From: an uncultured Dorea sp.
Lineage (GTDB): Bacteria > Bacillota > Clostridia > Lachnospirales > Lachnospiraceae
NCBI GenBank assembly: GCA_910579925.1
Contig: CAJTVY010000002.1
Coordinates: forward strand, 1 to 64,000
Reading direction: 5' to 3'
DNA length: 64,000 nt
The position numbers and the translations under genes were made by a program. This document shows positions 8,018-15,532 of the stretch, piece by piece; within the stretch, counting starts at the first letter, position 1; every line of letters starts with the position of its first letter. A model generated the notes under the pieces. That model was not told the origin of the DNA, searched no databases, and saw only the letters and a list, made by a program, of their open reading frames with translations.

Positions 8018-8772
8018 CGTACCACGCCCCCCTTCTGGCGGTTATCTTCCTCAATCATCGCAAGGAATGTCTCTTCCAGATTGTCCGTCGGATAACCTTT
8101 CATGGCCGCCTCCCGCTTCAACTTTTCAAGCGTCCCCTCAAACAGAAGTCTTCCATGGTTCAGAATTCCGACGTCATCCGCCATCAGTTCTATTTCTGAA
8201 AGAAGATGGGAAGATACCAGAACCGTGCAGTCGAACTTCTCCGGCAGCCTGCGGATTAAGGATCGAATTTCATGAATTCCTACCGGGTCAAGCCCGTTGG
8301 TGGGTTCGTCAAGCATCAGAATCGGCGGCCTCCCGATTAATGCACTGGCAAGTCCGAGCCGCTGCTTCATGCCAAGGGAATATTTTCTTGCCAGACGCTT
8401 CTTCCACTGTACCATCCCGGTAAGTTCCAGCGCGTCGTCTACCGCTGATCTTGGCAGCCCTAAGATTCTGCGAACAATATCCAGATTCTCTTCGCCGGTA
8501 AGATTGCCGTAGAATGCAGGCGCTTCTATGAAAGAACCGACTTTTTTCAGAATTTCTATCCTGTCCCCGGGATATTTCTTTCCATCTATGACAAACTCTC
8601 CGTCTGTTGGCTTCGTAAGCCCCAGAAACATCTTCATTGTGGTCGATTTGCCTGCGCCGTTAGGCCCAAGGAAGCCGTAGACGCACCCCTTTCGAATATG
8701 AAGGTTCACGCCGGAAACTGCAGTGAAGCCTGCATATGTTTTCGTCAGATTACTGGTTTCTATGATATTCAT
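8014..8772 (-). CDS. ABC transporter ATP-binding protein (exporter/immunity type)
   Basis: A 252-residue nucleotide-binding subunit with every motif intact: Walker A GPNGAGKST, Q-loop IEAPAFYGNLT, signature YSLGMKQRLGLA, Walker B ILMLDEPTNGLDP and an H-loop His (VLVSSHLLSE). The LGMKQ signature and PIGSFIEAP-like Q-loop are characteristic of the bacitracin/lantibiotic-immunity subgroup (BcrA, EpiF, MutF). The ATG at 8772 (MNIIETSNLTKTY) is chosen over the in-frame start at 8880 because AAAGGGG precedes it and it matches family length. It is the first gene of the exporter operon, which is divergent from a two-component system. Confidence 0.92.
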   Translation of the reverse strand: MNIIETSNLTKTYAGFTAVSGVNLHIRKGCVYGFLGPNGAGKSTTMKMFLGLTKPTDGEFVIDGKKYPGDRIEILKKVGSFIEAPAFYGNLTGEENLDIVRRILGLPRSAVDDALELTGMVQWKKRLARKYSLGMKQRLGLASALIGRPPILMLDEPTNGLDPVGIHEIRSLIRRLPEKFDCTVLVSSHLLSEIELMADDVGILNHGRLLFEGTLEKLKREAAMKGYPTDNLEETFLAMIEEDNRQKGGVVR

Positions 8773-8868
8773 ATTTTTTACCCCTTTCTTTCCTGTGCGG
8801 TCAGAGTGCCGTACGACGGCAGCCTGTTTTATGGTCTGCTCTGGTTCTCTTACAGTGTACACGGTCAA

Positions 8869-8910
8869 CCTTACATCCACATTCCCGTATCCTTACATCT
8901 ACCTTATATT
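8869..8910. promoter_or_regulatory. 11-bp-phased direct repeats, candidate response-regulator binding site
   Basis: CCTTACATC occurs at 8869-8877 and 8891-8899, with a degenerate copy CCTTATATT at 8902-8910. The spacings are 22 and 11 bases, which keeps the copies on one face of the helix, as is usual for OmpR/PhoB-family regulators. The site lies about 100 bases upstream of the exporter ATPase start and between it and the divergent regulator gene. Confidence 0.55.
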
Positions 8911-9006
8911 TCCCATATCTCCCTCGCTTTTTAAGACGGCATATGTTATGATTCATTTGCGATTCCCAAAGCGCATTATTCGCATTATTTAAGAAGGAGA
9001 ATTTCT

Positions 9007-9708
9007 ATGAATTCAAATCATCTGAAAAATAAACGGATCCTGCTGGTAGACGATGAACCGGAGTTACAGAACATGGTTACCTCAATCCTGTCAAAAGAGG
9101 GATTTACGAATATCCGCTTGGCCGCCAGTGTCCGAAATGCCCTGGCTGCCGCCAGTGAGTTTCAGCCGGAATTTGCAATCCTTGACGTTATGCTCCCGGA
9201 CGGAGACGGTTTTTCCCTCATGGAACAGTTAAAACGCACTGCCGACTATCCCATCCTCTTTCTGACTGCCCGGGGCGAAGATGAGGATAAATTCAGAGGT
9301 TTCGGGCTTGGAGCAGACGATTACATGGTCAAACCCTTTCTTCCAAGAGAACTGGTTTTCCGTGTCACTGCAATCCTGCGGAGAACCTATCGAGATGAAA
9401 ATCCAGTGGTAACATTAAAACACTGCGCGATTGATTTTGAACGTGCGGAGATACAGAATACAAAGTCAGGGCCCATTCCTCTGACTGCCAAAGAATATGC
9501 CATTCTCCATACGCTTTACCGCAATGCCGGGCGTATTGTGACCATAGACGCCCTATGCGAAGCAGCCTGGGGCGACAATCCCTACGGATATGAGAATTCT
9601 CTGATGGCGCACATCCGCCGGATTCGCGAAAAAATCGAAGCAGCCCCTTCGAAACCGGAATCACTGATTACAGTCAAGGGGCTGGGTTACAAACTAATCG
9701 TTCTTTAA
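9007..9708 (+). CDS. OmpR-family response regulator controlling the adjacent exporter
   Basis: A 233-residue regulator. The receiver has LLVDDEPEL, phosphoacceptor Asp60 (FAILDVMLPDGDG), Thr (LTARGEDED) and Lys (MVKPFLP). The C-terminal winged helix has PLTAKEYAILHTL and the recognition helix NSLMAHIRRIREKIE, ending with VKGLGYKL. AAGGAG lies just upstream of the ATG. It is followed after 17 bases by the kinase start and is divergent from the ABC exporter operon, the standard layout for peptide-antibiotic detoxification modules. The phased repeats at 8869-8910 are its likely target. Confidence 0.93.
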   Translation: MNSNHLKNKRILLVDDEPELQNMVTSILSKEGFTNIRLAASVRNALAAASEFQPEFAILDVMLPDGDGFSLMEQLKRTADYPILFLTARGEDEDKFRGFGLGADDYMVKPFLPRELVFRVTAILRRTYRDENPVVTLKHCAIDFERAEIQNTKSGPIPLTAKEYAILHTLYRNAGRIVTIDALCEAAWGDNPYGYENSLMAHIRRIREKIEAAPSKPESLITVKGLGYKLIVL

Positions 9709-9725
9709 TTATGGAGGCAGATCCT

Positions 9726-11159
9726 ATGAAAAGCGTTCCCAAATTAATACGGCGTTTCCTTGCCATCCTGTTGTTAAGCACCACTCTGCTCTTCTTTCTG
9801 AATATTATCGTATTATTCACGCTGAATCTAAAGCAGACGCCCGGCGCCTCCCCCTGGACCACAGCCCTTGAAACCGGGGCTGCCCTGCAAAGAAGCGCCG
9901 CAGGAGAGGGGTATGTCATTACGGAAACTGCCGCTTCAGAATTAGCCCGTGAAAATGCCTGGGGAATACTGATTGACAACCACACGCACCAGGTCGTCTG
10001 GCACACGGACAACCTGCCGCCGGACATCCCCCTTACCTACTCTCTTGCAGATATTGCCGCCCTTACCCGGGGGTATCTCAATGACTACCCTACATTTCCC
10101 GGCGAATCTGCAAACGGGCTGGTGGTCCTTGGCTATCCCAAAGACCGTTACTGGAAACACATGTATCCCAACTGGGATTATCATTTTATCGCAAATCTTC
10201 CAACATATATACTGAATACGCTGCTTGTAAATGCCTTTCTTATATTTCTGATCTACTTCATAGCTAATATGAAGCTTCTGCGCTCCGTCAGACCGATAGC
10301 AGAAGGAATCCAGAAACTGCCTACCAAAGAACCTGTTTATATAAAGGAAAAGGGACTGTTATCTGAACTTGCAGCAAAAATCAACCGGACCTCCGAGATT
10401 CTGGAATCTCAGAATTACCAGCTTAAGAAAAAGGAAAATGCAAGGGCCAACTGGATCGCCGGCGTCTCCCACGACATCCGCACGCCTCTTTCCATGGTAA
10501 TGGGGTACGCAGGACAATTAGAAGAGGATTGCAGTCTGACGGAAGCTGTACGGCAGAAAGCAGCCGTCATCTTAAAGCAAAGCAGCCGGATACGCAATCT
10601 GATCAATGATCTGAATCTGGCGTCGAAACTGGAATATAACATGCAGCCCATACGCCGCACCCATGAAAATGCGGTTGCGATTGCAAGGCAGGCGGCCGTT
10701 GATTTTATGAATCTGGATATTGACGGAAAGCATCCCATTGAATGGAAGACAGACCCAGAACTTACCGTCTGCCCTGTCTTCGTAGATAAAGAACTGATCC
10801 TGCGCGCCGTGTCCAACCTGATTCAGAACTGTATCAATCACAACGGGGGCGGGTGTACGGTTTATGTATCTGTAGGGCTTAATGTCCCCTCAGAAGATTG
10901 CCAGAGCAAAGAACAGGGACAAGGCGGCAGATATTTCCTGCGCGTGGAAGACGACGGAACCGGGATGTCGGCAGATGAACTTCAAAAACTGAATCAGACG
11001 CCCCATTATATGATGTGCGACAGCAATATCAAGGACCAGCGGCACGGGCTGGGGCTGCTGATCGTAAGGCAGATTGCAGCGGTACATGGGGGGAACCTGA
11101 TAATGAGACAAAGTCTTTACGGAGGACTGAGCGTAGATATCCTGCTGCCTGCATCCTGA
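9726..11159 (+). CDS. Sensor histidine kinase of the exporter module
   Basis: A 477-residue kinase with membrane helices at about 11-35 and 160-180 and a ~125-residue extracytoplasmic sensor. That loop is much larger than the short loop of BceS-type kinases, so it probably senses a ligand directly, as in NisK/SpaK-like proteins. The H-box is AGVSHDIRTPLSMV with His249. N-box (AVSNLIQNCINHNGGG), G1 (VEDDGTGMS) and G2 (RHGLGLLIV) boxes are complete. The ATG at 9726 is used because GGAGG (9713-9717) sits eight bases upstream. The in-frame ATG at 9711 overlaps that ribosome site. Confidence 0.92.
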   Translation: MKSVPKLIRRFLAILLLSTTLLFFLNIIVLFTLNLKQTPGASPWTTALETGAALQRSAAGEGYVITETAASELARENAWGILIDNHTHQVVWHTDNLPPDIPLTYSLADIAALTRGYLNDYPTFPGESANGLVVLGYPKDRYWKHMYPNWDYHFIANLPTYILNTLLVNAFLIFLIYFIANMKLLRSVRPIAEGIQKLPTKEPVYIKEKGLLSELAAKINRTSEILESQNYQLKKKENARANWIAGVSHDIRTPLSMVMGYAGQLEEDCSLTEAVRQKAAVILKQSSRIRNLINDLNLASKLEYNMQPIRRTHENAVAIARQAAVDFMNLDIDGKHPIEWKTDPELTVCPVFVDKELILRAVSNLIQNCINHNGGGCTVYVSVGLNVPSEDCQSKEQGQGGRYFLRVEDDGTGMSADELQKLNQTPHYMMCDSNIKDQRHGLGLLIVRQIAAVHGGNLIMRQSLYGGLSVDILLPAS

Positions 11160-11175
11160 GCAAATGCAAAAGTGG

Positions 11176-11212
11176 TTGAAAGACTTTTATGTGTTTAGTA
11201 TACTAAACACAT
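11176..11212 (+). promoter_or_regulatory. Promoter with perfect 24-bp palindromic operator over the -10
   Basis: TTGAAA (11176-11181) and TATACT (11199-11204) are separated by 17 bases. A perfect 24-bp palindrome, half-site ATGTGTTTAGTA, spans 11189-11212 and is centred at the start of the -10 hexamer. A dimeric repressor bound there would block RNA polymerase. The promoter is about 60 bases upstream of the DUF6440 gene. The palindrome has no U-tract, so it is a poor terminator for the kinase gene. Confidence 0.7.
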
Positions 11213-11263
11213 CTTCTATTGGCTTAAAGAAGAACATACTATCAAAAAACGGAGGATCAGACA

Positions 11264-11443
11264 ATGAAAAATGACAGATTTGAAAAGACCTACTCACAAG
11301 GTTCACTGAATGTAACCGAAATCTGGGTAGACAAGGCAACCGGTGTGAATTATATCTATCATGTCTGCGGCAGCTCAGGCGGATTAACCCCTTTGCTTGA
11401 CCGGGAAGGAAAACCTATTATTTCTCCGGTATTTAACCAATAG
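11264..11443 (+). CDS. DUF6440 family small protein
   Basis: A 59-residue protein that fits the DUF6440 family: RFEKTYSQGSLNVTEIWVDK, then TGVNYIYHVCGSSGGLTPLLD and a short GKPIIS tail. No enzymatic motif or membrane segment is visible. It looks like a compact beta-rich fold. GGAGG at 11251-11255 lies eight bases before the ATG. It has its own promoter/operator (11176-11212) and a strong terminator directly after it (11446-11491), so it is a monocistronic, probably inducible gene. Function unknown. Confidence 0.8.
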   Translation: MKNDRFEKTYSQGSLNVTEIWVDKATGVNYIYHVCGSSGGLTPLLDREGKPIISPVFNQ

Positions 11444-11445
11444 TA

Positions 11446-11491
11446 TTTCCCCGTGAACAAGGGCCTGGCCCATACCTTGTCCACGGGGAAA
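11446..11491. terminator. Strong bidirectional intrinsic terminator
   Basis: A 17-bp stem with one mismatch (11446-11462 with 11475-11491) and a 12-base loop is followed by TATTTTT on the plus strand and preceded by an A-containing tract for the minus strand. It separates the DUF6440 gene from the convergent JetC-like gene. Confidence 0.85.
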
Positions 11492-11502
11492 TATTTTTCT
11501 CC

Positions 11503-14500
11503 TTATTCCACCAGTTCTCCGAAATCCTTCCTTTCGAATTCCTGTATGGAAATATGCCTCTTATCTGGATTGGCATACACAAAGGTCTTATCCACATTCT
11601 CCACATAATTCTGAATCTTATCATTCGTCGCACTAATGATTGCCTGGAACCCAAGCCCCCGGATCAGAGAGATACAGCTTGCCACCTTCTCTGCATCCAT
11701 CTTGGAAAACGCCTCATCCAGTACCACCAGACGAATCGCAGGGTTTCGCTGGTACCTGGCCGGAGTGTTGATCCTGTACACCTGTGCGAAGCTGGCAAGC
11801 AAAGCCACATATAACGGATTCTGCCCCTCGCCGCCGGAATTTTTCTTAATCATCCTTCCCAGACCAATGGCCATGTCTTTCTGCCCCTTTATGATCTGCT
11901 GCATGTCAAAAGACAGGTAAGTGCGGTAATCTGCATATTTATCCATGTTTTTCTTCGCCTCATTCAGTTCCTCCTGAGTAGCGTTCTCAGGCGGGATAAA
12001 TATATTGATCAGTTCATTCGTCAGCTCTCCATACTGATTCTCATGTTCCATGGTAAACATGTCTAACTGATTCTCCATAGAGTCTGTCAGCGAAGACGGA
12101 TGAATCTGCAGGGAATCGTCCATGAACATCTTATAGAATCTTCCGTCAGAGCCCTTATTCTTTGTAATCACAAACTGATACTTGTCTTTCCCAAAATCCA
12201 GACTGCTGATAATCCGGTTCAGTTCATCCTTGCGCTGGTACGCTTCCCGGATGGCGCTGCGGATCTTGAAAATAAAGTCGTCCTTGAAATGCTCCACTGC
12301 CGAACGAGCCTGCTCCTTTGCCGCTTCCCGAAATGTCTCCAGTTCATCGCACTGTAGGTTTTCCAGCAGCTCATCGTAGGGTCTGTTATCCCGGATAGCC
12401 GTAGAGAATGTCCGATTAGGGTAACTCCTCACATAACTGCCGCGCTCCTCCACCAGCTTCTGATATGCCGCTTCCTCGGCCTTGCGCATGGGGTAGAGGT
12501 CGGAAAGCCTCTGTCGTTTCAGATACTCATAATTCACAGACTTTCTGCCCGCCAGGTATTTCTGGAATTCCTGCTCGTATCTCTCTGTCTCCCCCTCAAG
12601 CTTACGCCGCTGCTCCATGATCCCGGTCTCTGCCTGCAGAACTTCCTCCTGCAGCTTCTCAATCTCCTTCTGGTAGTTCCAGATCGTTTCCTGCAGCTTC
12701 ACCACCTGGGATTTCTTCTCGTCCTGCCGTTCCTGTAATTCCTGCTTCTTTCGTTCTAAGCCGTCTAACGACTCGCTCTTTAACTTCTTAAGTTTCTCCG
12801 TAATCTGGTTCTTTCTGCTCATTTTCTCCGGAATTTCCCGGATATCCAAAAGCCACCCCAGATAATCTTCTAAAGGCTGGCTTAAGACCTCAAGCTCCAT
12901 AGCCTTGCGAATCTCTTCCAGTCTCTCCTTAAGCGGCAGCCGTTCCTCCATCAGCCTCTGGCACTGCTCCTCCAGACGGCGGATCCTCTGACGCATACTG
13001 ACCTCGCCGATATAAGCGCACCGGGTATAATTTTCCGGCTGGATATGCTGCAGACGGTAACTATGGTACAACACACAGTCCGGCGTGATCCCGATCCGGC
13101 TTTCTCTCAGTTCATCTACGGTCTCGCACTTCATCACATTTCCCAGAAAGAAATCAATATACGCCTGCACATAGGTTTCCCTGGCCTTTACCTCTTCTGC
13201 CAGCGACCCTTTTCGCGCCGGACGGGCCTCTTTTTGCACCTTCTTTGTATCCAGTACGGAAGCGCGGAAGAACTTCTTCTTGTCCATCTCCTGGTAAATA
13301 TCCATAGCATGCTTTGCATACGCCGGTTCTACGATAAGGAGCAGCTTATTATTTCCCATATAGCCCTCCACCGCGTTCTGCCAGCGTTCATCCTTAAGGT
13401 CAAGAAGATCTGCCAGAATCTGAACATTAACAAATTTCCCGCATCGCTCGTGAAGACGGTTACGCAGTTCGAACCTGGCCTCCTCAAGCTCCCTTGGATA
13501 CGCCTTCTTCCCCTGTTTCAAGGCTTTCAGCTCGTCTCTTGCCTCCTGTTCCTCTTTCTTGATCCGCCGAAGATCCGCATCCGCCTCCTGCCGCTGTCCT
13601 TCCAGGTCATCCCGGACTTCCTTAAGGCTTTCCATCAGCCGCTTTAGTTCTTCTGCCGAGATCTCCTCGTCGGCAAATTTTTCAATATCCCACAGCGTCT
13701 GGTTCGGCGTGATATCCTCGTCTTTCCATGCTTTTAACCGTTCTGCCGTCTGCCGCCACCTGGTTCTGCTGTTTTCCAGACGCGCACATGCCTCCTCCAC
13801 GGCGGTCAGTTCCGCATGGAGACCGGAATAACCGCTGTCTGCAATGCTTAAGATGACTTCTTCGTACTCCTTCTGGATGGCTCGCTGTTCTTCCTCAAGC
13901 CCGGCTTTGCGTTCTTTTCCGGCGGCAATCTCTTCCCGGCGGCTTACCATCTTGTCCCGGCACTCCTGCACCTGGGACTCTAAACGCAGCATTTCCAGCC
14001 GCTCAATCTGGTAAGAGCACAGTTTCGTTTCCCTTCGTTTTCCGTCAAAATCCTGGAAACACGCCCGAATCTCCATAAGGCGCCTGATCTCCTCCGCCGT
14101 TTCCTCAATCTTTCCCCGCATCCGTCCATACTGCATGACGCTCTCCTTAAGATCCTCGATCTGAATGTCCTGCTCCATGCAGATGTATTCCTTCACAAAT
14201 TCTTCCAGTCGGATATTCATACGAAATGGAATTGCGCGCTTAAACAGACGTGGAAATTTCTCCATATCCAGCCCGCCCAGATAGATGTCATAAAGCTGGC
14301 GCCGAAACCGCTCATTACTGGTTCCGCAGTAGAACCGTTCCGGCGAAAACGTCCTCTGCAGATACTCCCTAAGTTCCAGCGTGGTCAGACAGCGTTTTCC
14401 AGTCCGGTAATGATTCTCCAGAAATTCGCCGGTATGCCAGAAGAACAGCCGGTTCACATCATTGGTGGCTGTATCCACGTCGAACACCACGCCTACGCAC

Positions 14501-14850
14501 TGCTTTTCCTTTGTATTCGTCTGCTCCATCTCCAGCACGATGGTACTGGAAAAGTTCTGATTCCTTAAATACTGCGCCTCATTGTTTTCGCTGATATTGA
14601 CCATCCCCCGCAGATATTCAATCAAAGAACGGTCTGAATCGTCTGCCGCCGCCTTGTTGAAGAATCCCCGCCCGTCTGTGCTGGCGTACAGTACAATCTG
14701 CAGCGCATCGATGACCGTGGACTTCCCGCTTCCAGAATGTCCGGTGAAGAAATTGATACCCGGATTTAATGCCAGAATTTTTCTGTCTATGTAGTGCCAG
14801 TTATTCAGACAGATCCTCGATAGTGCTTTGAATGGCTGTTTCGTCTCCAA
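11503..14850 (-). CDS. JetC/MksB-like SMC-family ATPase (Wadjet-type)
   Basis: A 1115-residue SMC/MukB-like ATPase. Walker A is near residues 37-45 (GHSGSGKST). The ABC signature (NSGGEGQNP) lies near 1000 and Walker B (VVLDEAFSKMD) near 1043. Between them is about 900 residues of coiled coil interrupted by a globular hinge region around 440-640. This is the layout of MksB/JetC, the motor of Wadjet systems that extrude and help destroy circular DNA. The start is a TTG at 14850 with GGAGG six bases upstream. No ATG fits, and the gene overlaps jetB by 50 bases. The usual partners JetA (kleisin) and JetD (nuclease) are absent: a terminator lies downstream and an MFS gene upstream of jetB. Confidence 0.85.
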   Translation of the reverse strand: METKQPFKALSRICLNNWHYIDRKILALNPGINFFTGHSGSGKSTVIDALQIVLYASTDGRGFFNKAAADDSDRSLIEYLRGMVNISENNEAQYLRNQNFSSTIVLEMEQTNTKEKQCVGVVFDVDTATNDVNRLFFWHTGEFLENHYRTGKRCLTTLELREYLQRTFSPERFYCGTSNERFRRQLYDIYLGGLDMEKFPRLFKRAIPFRMNIRLEEFVKEYICMEQDIQIEDLKESVMQYGRMRGKIEETAEEIRRLMEIRACFQDFDGKRRETKLCSYQIERLEMLRLESQVQECRDKMVSRREEIAAGKERKAGLEEEQRAIQKEYEEVILSIADSGYSGLHAELTAVEEACARLENSRTRWRQTAERLKAWKDEDITPNQTLWDIEKFADEEISAEELKRLMESLKEVRDDLEGQRQEADADLRRIKKEEQEARDELKALKQGKKAYPRELEEARFELRNRLHERCGKFVNVQILADLLDLKDERWQNAVEGYMGNNKLLLIVEPAYAKHAMDIYQEMDKKKFFRASVLDTKKVQKEARPARKGSLAEEVKARETYVQAYIDFFLGNVMKCETVDELRESRIGITPDCVLYHSYRLQHIQPENYTRCAYIGEVSMRQRIRRLEEQCQRLMEERLPLKERLEEIRKAMELEVLSQPLEDYLGWLLDIREIPEKMSRKNQITEKLKKLKSESLDGLERKKQELQERQDEKKSQVVKLQETIWNYQKEIEKLQEEVLQAETGIMEQRRKLEGETERYEQEFQKYLAGRKSVNYEYLKRQRLSDLYPMRKAEEAAYQKLVEERGSYVRSYPNRTFSTAIRDNRPYDELLENLQCDELETFREAAKEQARSAVEHFKDDFIFKIRSAIREAYQRKDELNRIISSLDFGKDKYQFVITKNKGSDGRFYKMFMDDSLQIHPSSLTDSMENQLDMFTMEHENQYGELTNELINIFIPPENATQEELNEAKKNMDKYADYRTYLSFDMQQIIKGQKDMAIGLGRMIKKNSGGEGQNPLYVALLASFAQVYRINTPARYQRNPAIRLVVLDEAFSKMDAEKVASCISLIRGLGFQAIISATNDKIQNYVENVDKTFVYANPDKRHISIQEFERKDFGELVE

Positions 14851-15445
14851 GATTGTCCTCCTCCCCAAATGTTGCCAGCAGTCTGCGAATTTCATCCCCC
14901 ATCAGCACTGCGTTGATACAGGGATAAATCATAATCCTTGTCTGCTCGTTCATCTCTTCCAGCGCCTCCAGCGGTTCGATGATCTGATATTTTTTCAGAA
15001 GCGCAATGGTCTTCCTCATCTCCGTGACGGACGGAAGGTTCTTTAATACCCGGAACTCTCCCGCCTTGCCGTTGACCGCCCCCAGCGTGGTTACGATATG
15101 ACTGCTGGAAGATACGCCCGCCATCTGCTCGTCATAGATTAATTTCAATATCAGCAGATAGATGGTCGCAAGCCTGGAAAGCTTCTCAGCCCATACCTGA
15201 CCGCCCTGGATATAGATCACGCCCATATGCGCGTTTTCCTTTAATGTGATTCCTGCAATAGAGAAATAATCCCGCAGAAATTCCAGATGCCTGCTGCATG
15301 TGCGGAATTCTTTTACATATTGCATGCGTCCGGTGCGCCGGTCATATTTACGTTCCAGAAGATAAGTCTGACGAAAGAGGATCTTTATTACCTCGGTCAG
15401 AAGATCCTGTTCTTCCTGGGGGATCTGTTCATAATATTCTATCAA
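14801..15445 (-). CDS. JetB/MksE-like protein (DUF4194)
   Basis: A 214-residue DUF4194 protein, the winged-helix KITE-type subunit (MksE/JetB) that binds the kleisin and SMC heads in MksBEF/Wadjet complexes. Family features are the opening EYYEQIPQEEQDLLTEVIKI, the early RQTYLLERKYD segment, the middle RHLEFLRDYFSIAGI and the C-terminal LLKKYQIIEPLEAL. The start is a TTG at 15445 preceded by GGGAGG with a six-base spacer. The GTG at 15466 lacks a ribosome site. It is transcribed from its own promoter (15504-15532) with jetC, and no jetA precedes it. Confidence 0.82.
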   Translation of the reverse strand: MIEYYEQIPQEEQDLLTEVIKILFRQTYLLERKYDRRTGRMQYVKEFRTCSRHLEFLRDYFSIAGITLKENAHMGVIYIQGGQVWAEKLSRLATIYLLILKLIYDEQMAGVSSSSHIVTTLGAVNGKAGEFRVLKNLPSVTEMRKTIALLKKYQIIEPLEALEEMNEQTRIMIYPCINAVLMGDEIRRLLATFGEEDNLGDETAIQSTIEDLSE

Positions 15446-15503
15446 TGCTTTCCTCCCGTTTATCACTCATGTATTAGAGCCTTTATCTGTCATATTCAGA
15501 TTT

Positions 15504-15532
15504 ATTATACGGGTATTTTTCCTATTATACAA
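15504..15532 (-). promoter_or_regulatory. Promoter of the jetB-jetC pair
   Basis: On the reverse strand TTGTAT (15532-15527) and a perfect TATAAT (15509-15504) are 17 bases apart. The -35 overlaps the MFS gene stop codon. An own promoter argues that the JetBC pair is a self-contained unit and not the tail of a longer operon. Confidence 0.6.

Noticed and set aside
6216..11159. Lantibiotic biosynthesis cluster
   Set aside because: Only exporter/immunity-type and two-component genes are present. No LanA-like precursor, LanB/C/M or leader peptidase gene was found.
11189..11212. Palindrome read as the terminator of the histidine kinase gene
   Set aside because: It lacks a following U-tract and coincides exactly with a TTGAAA-N17-TATACT promoter, so an operator is the better reading.
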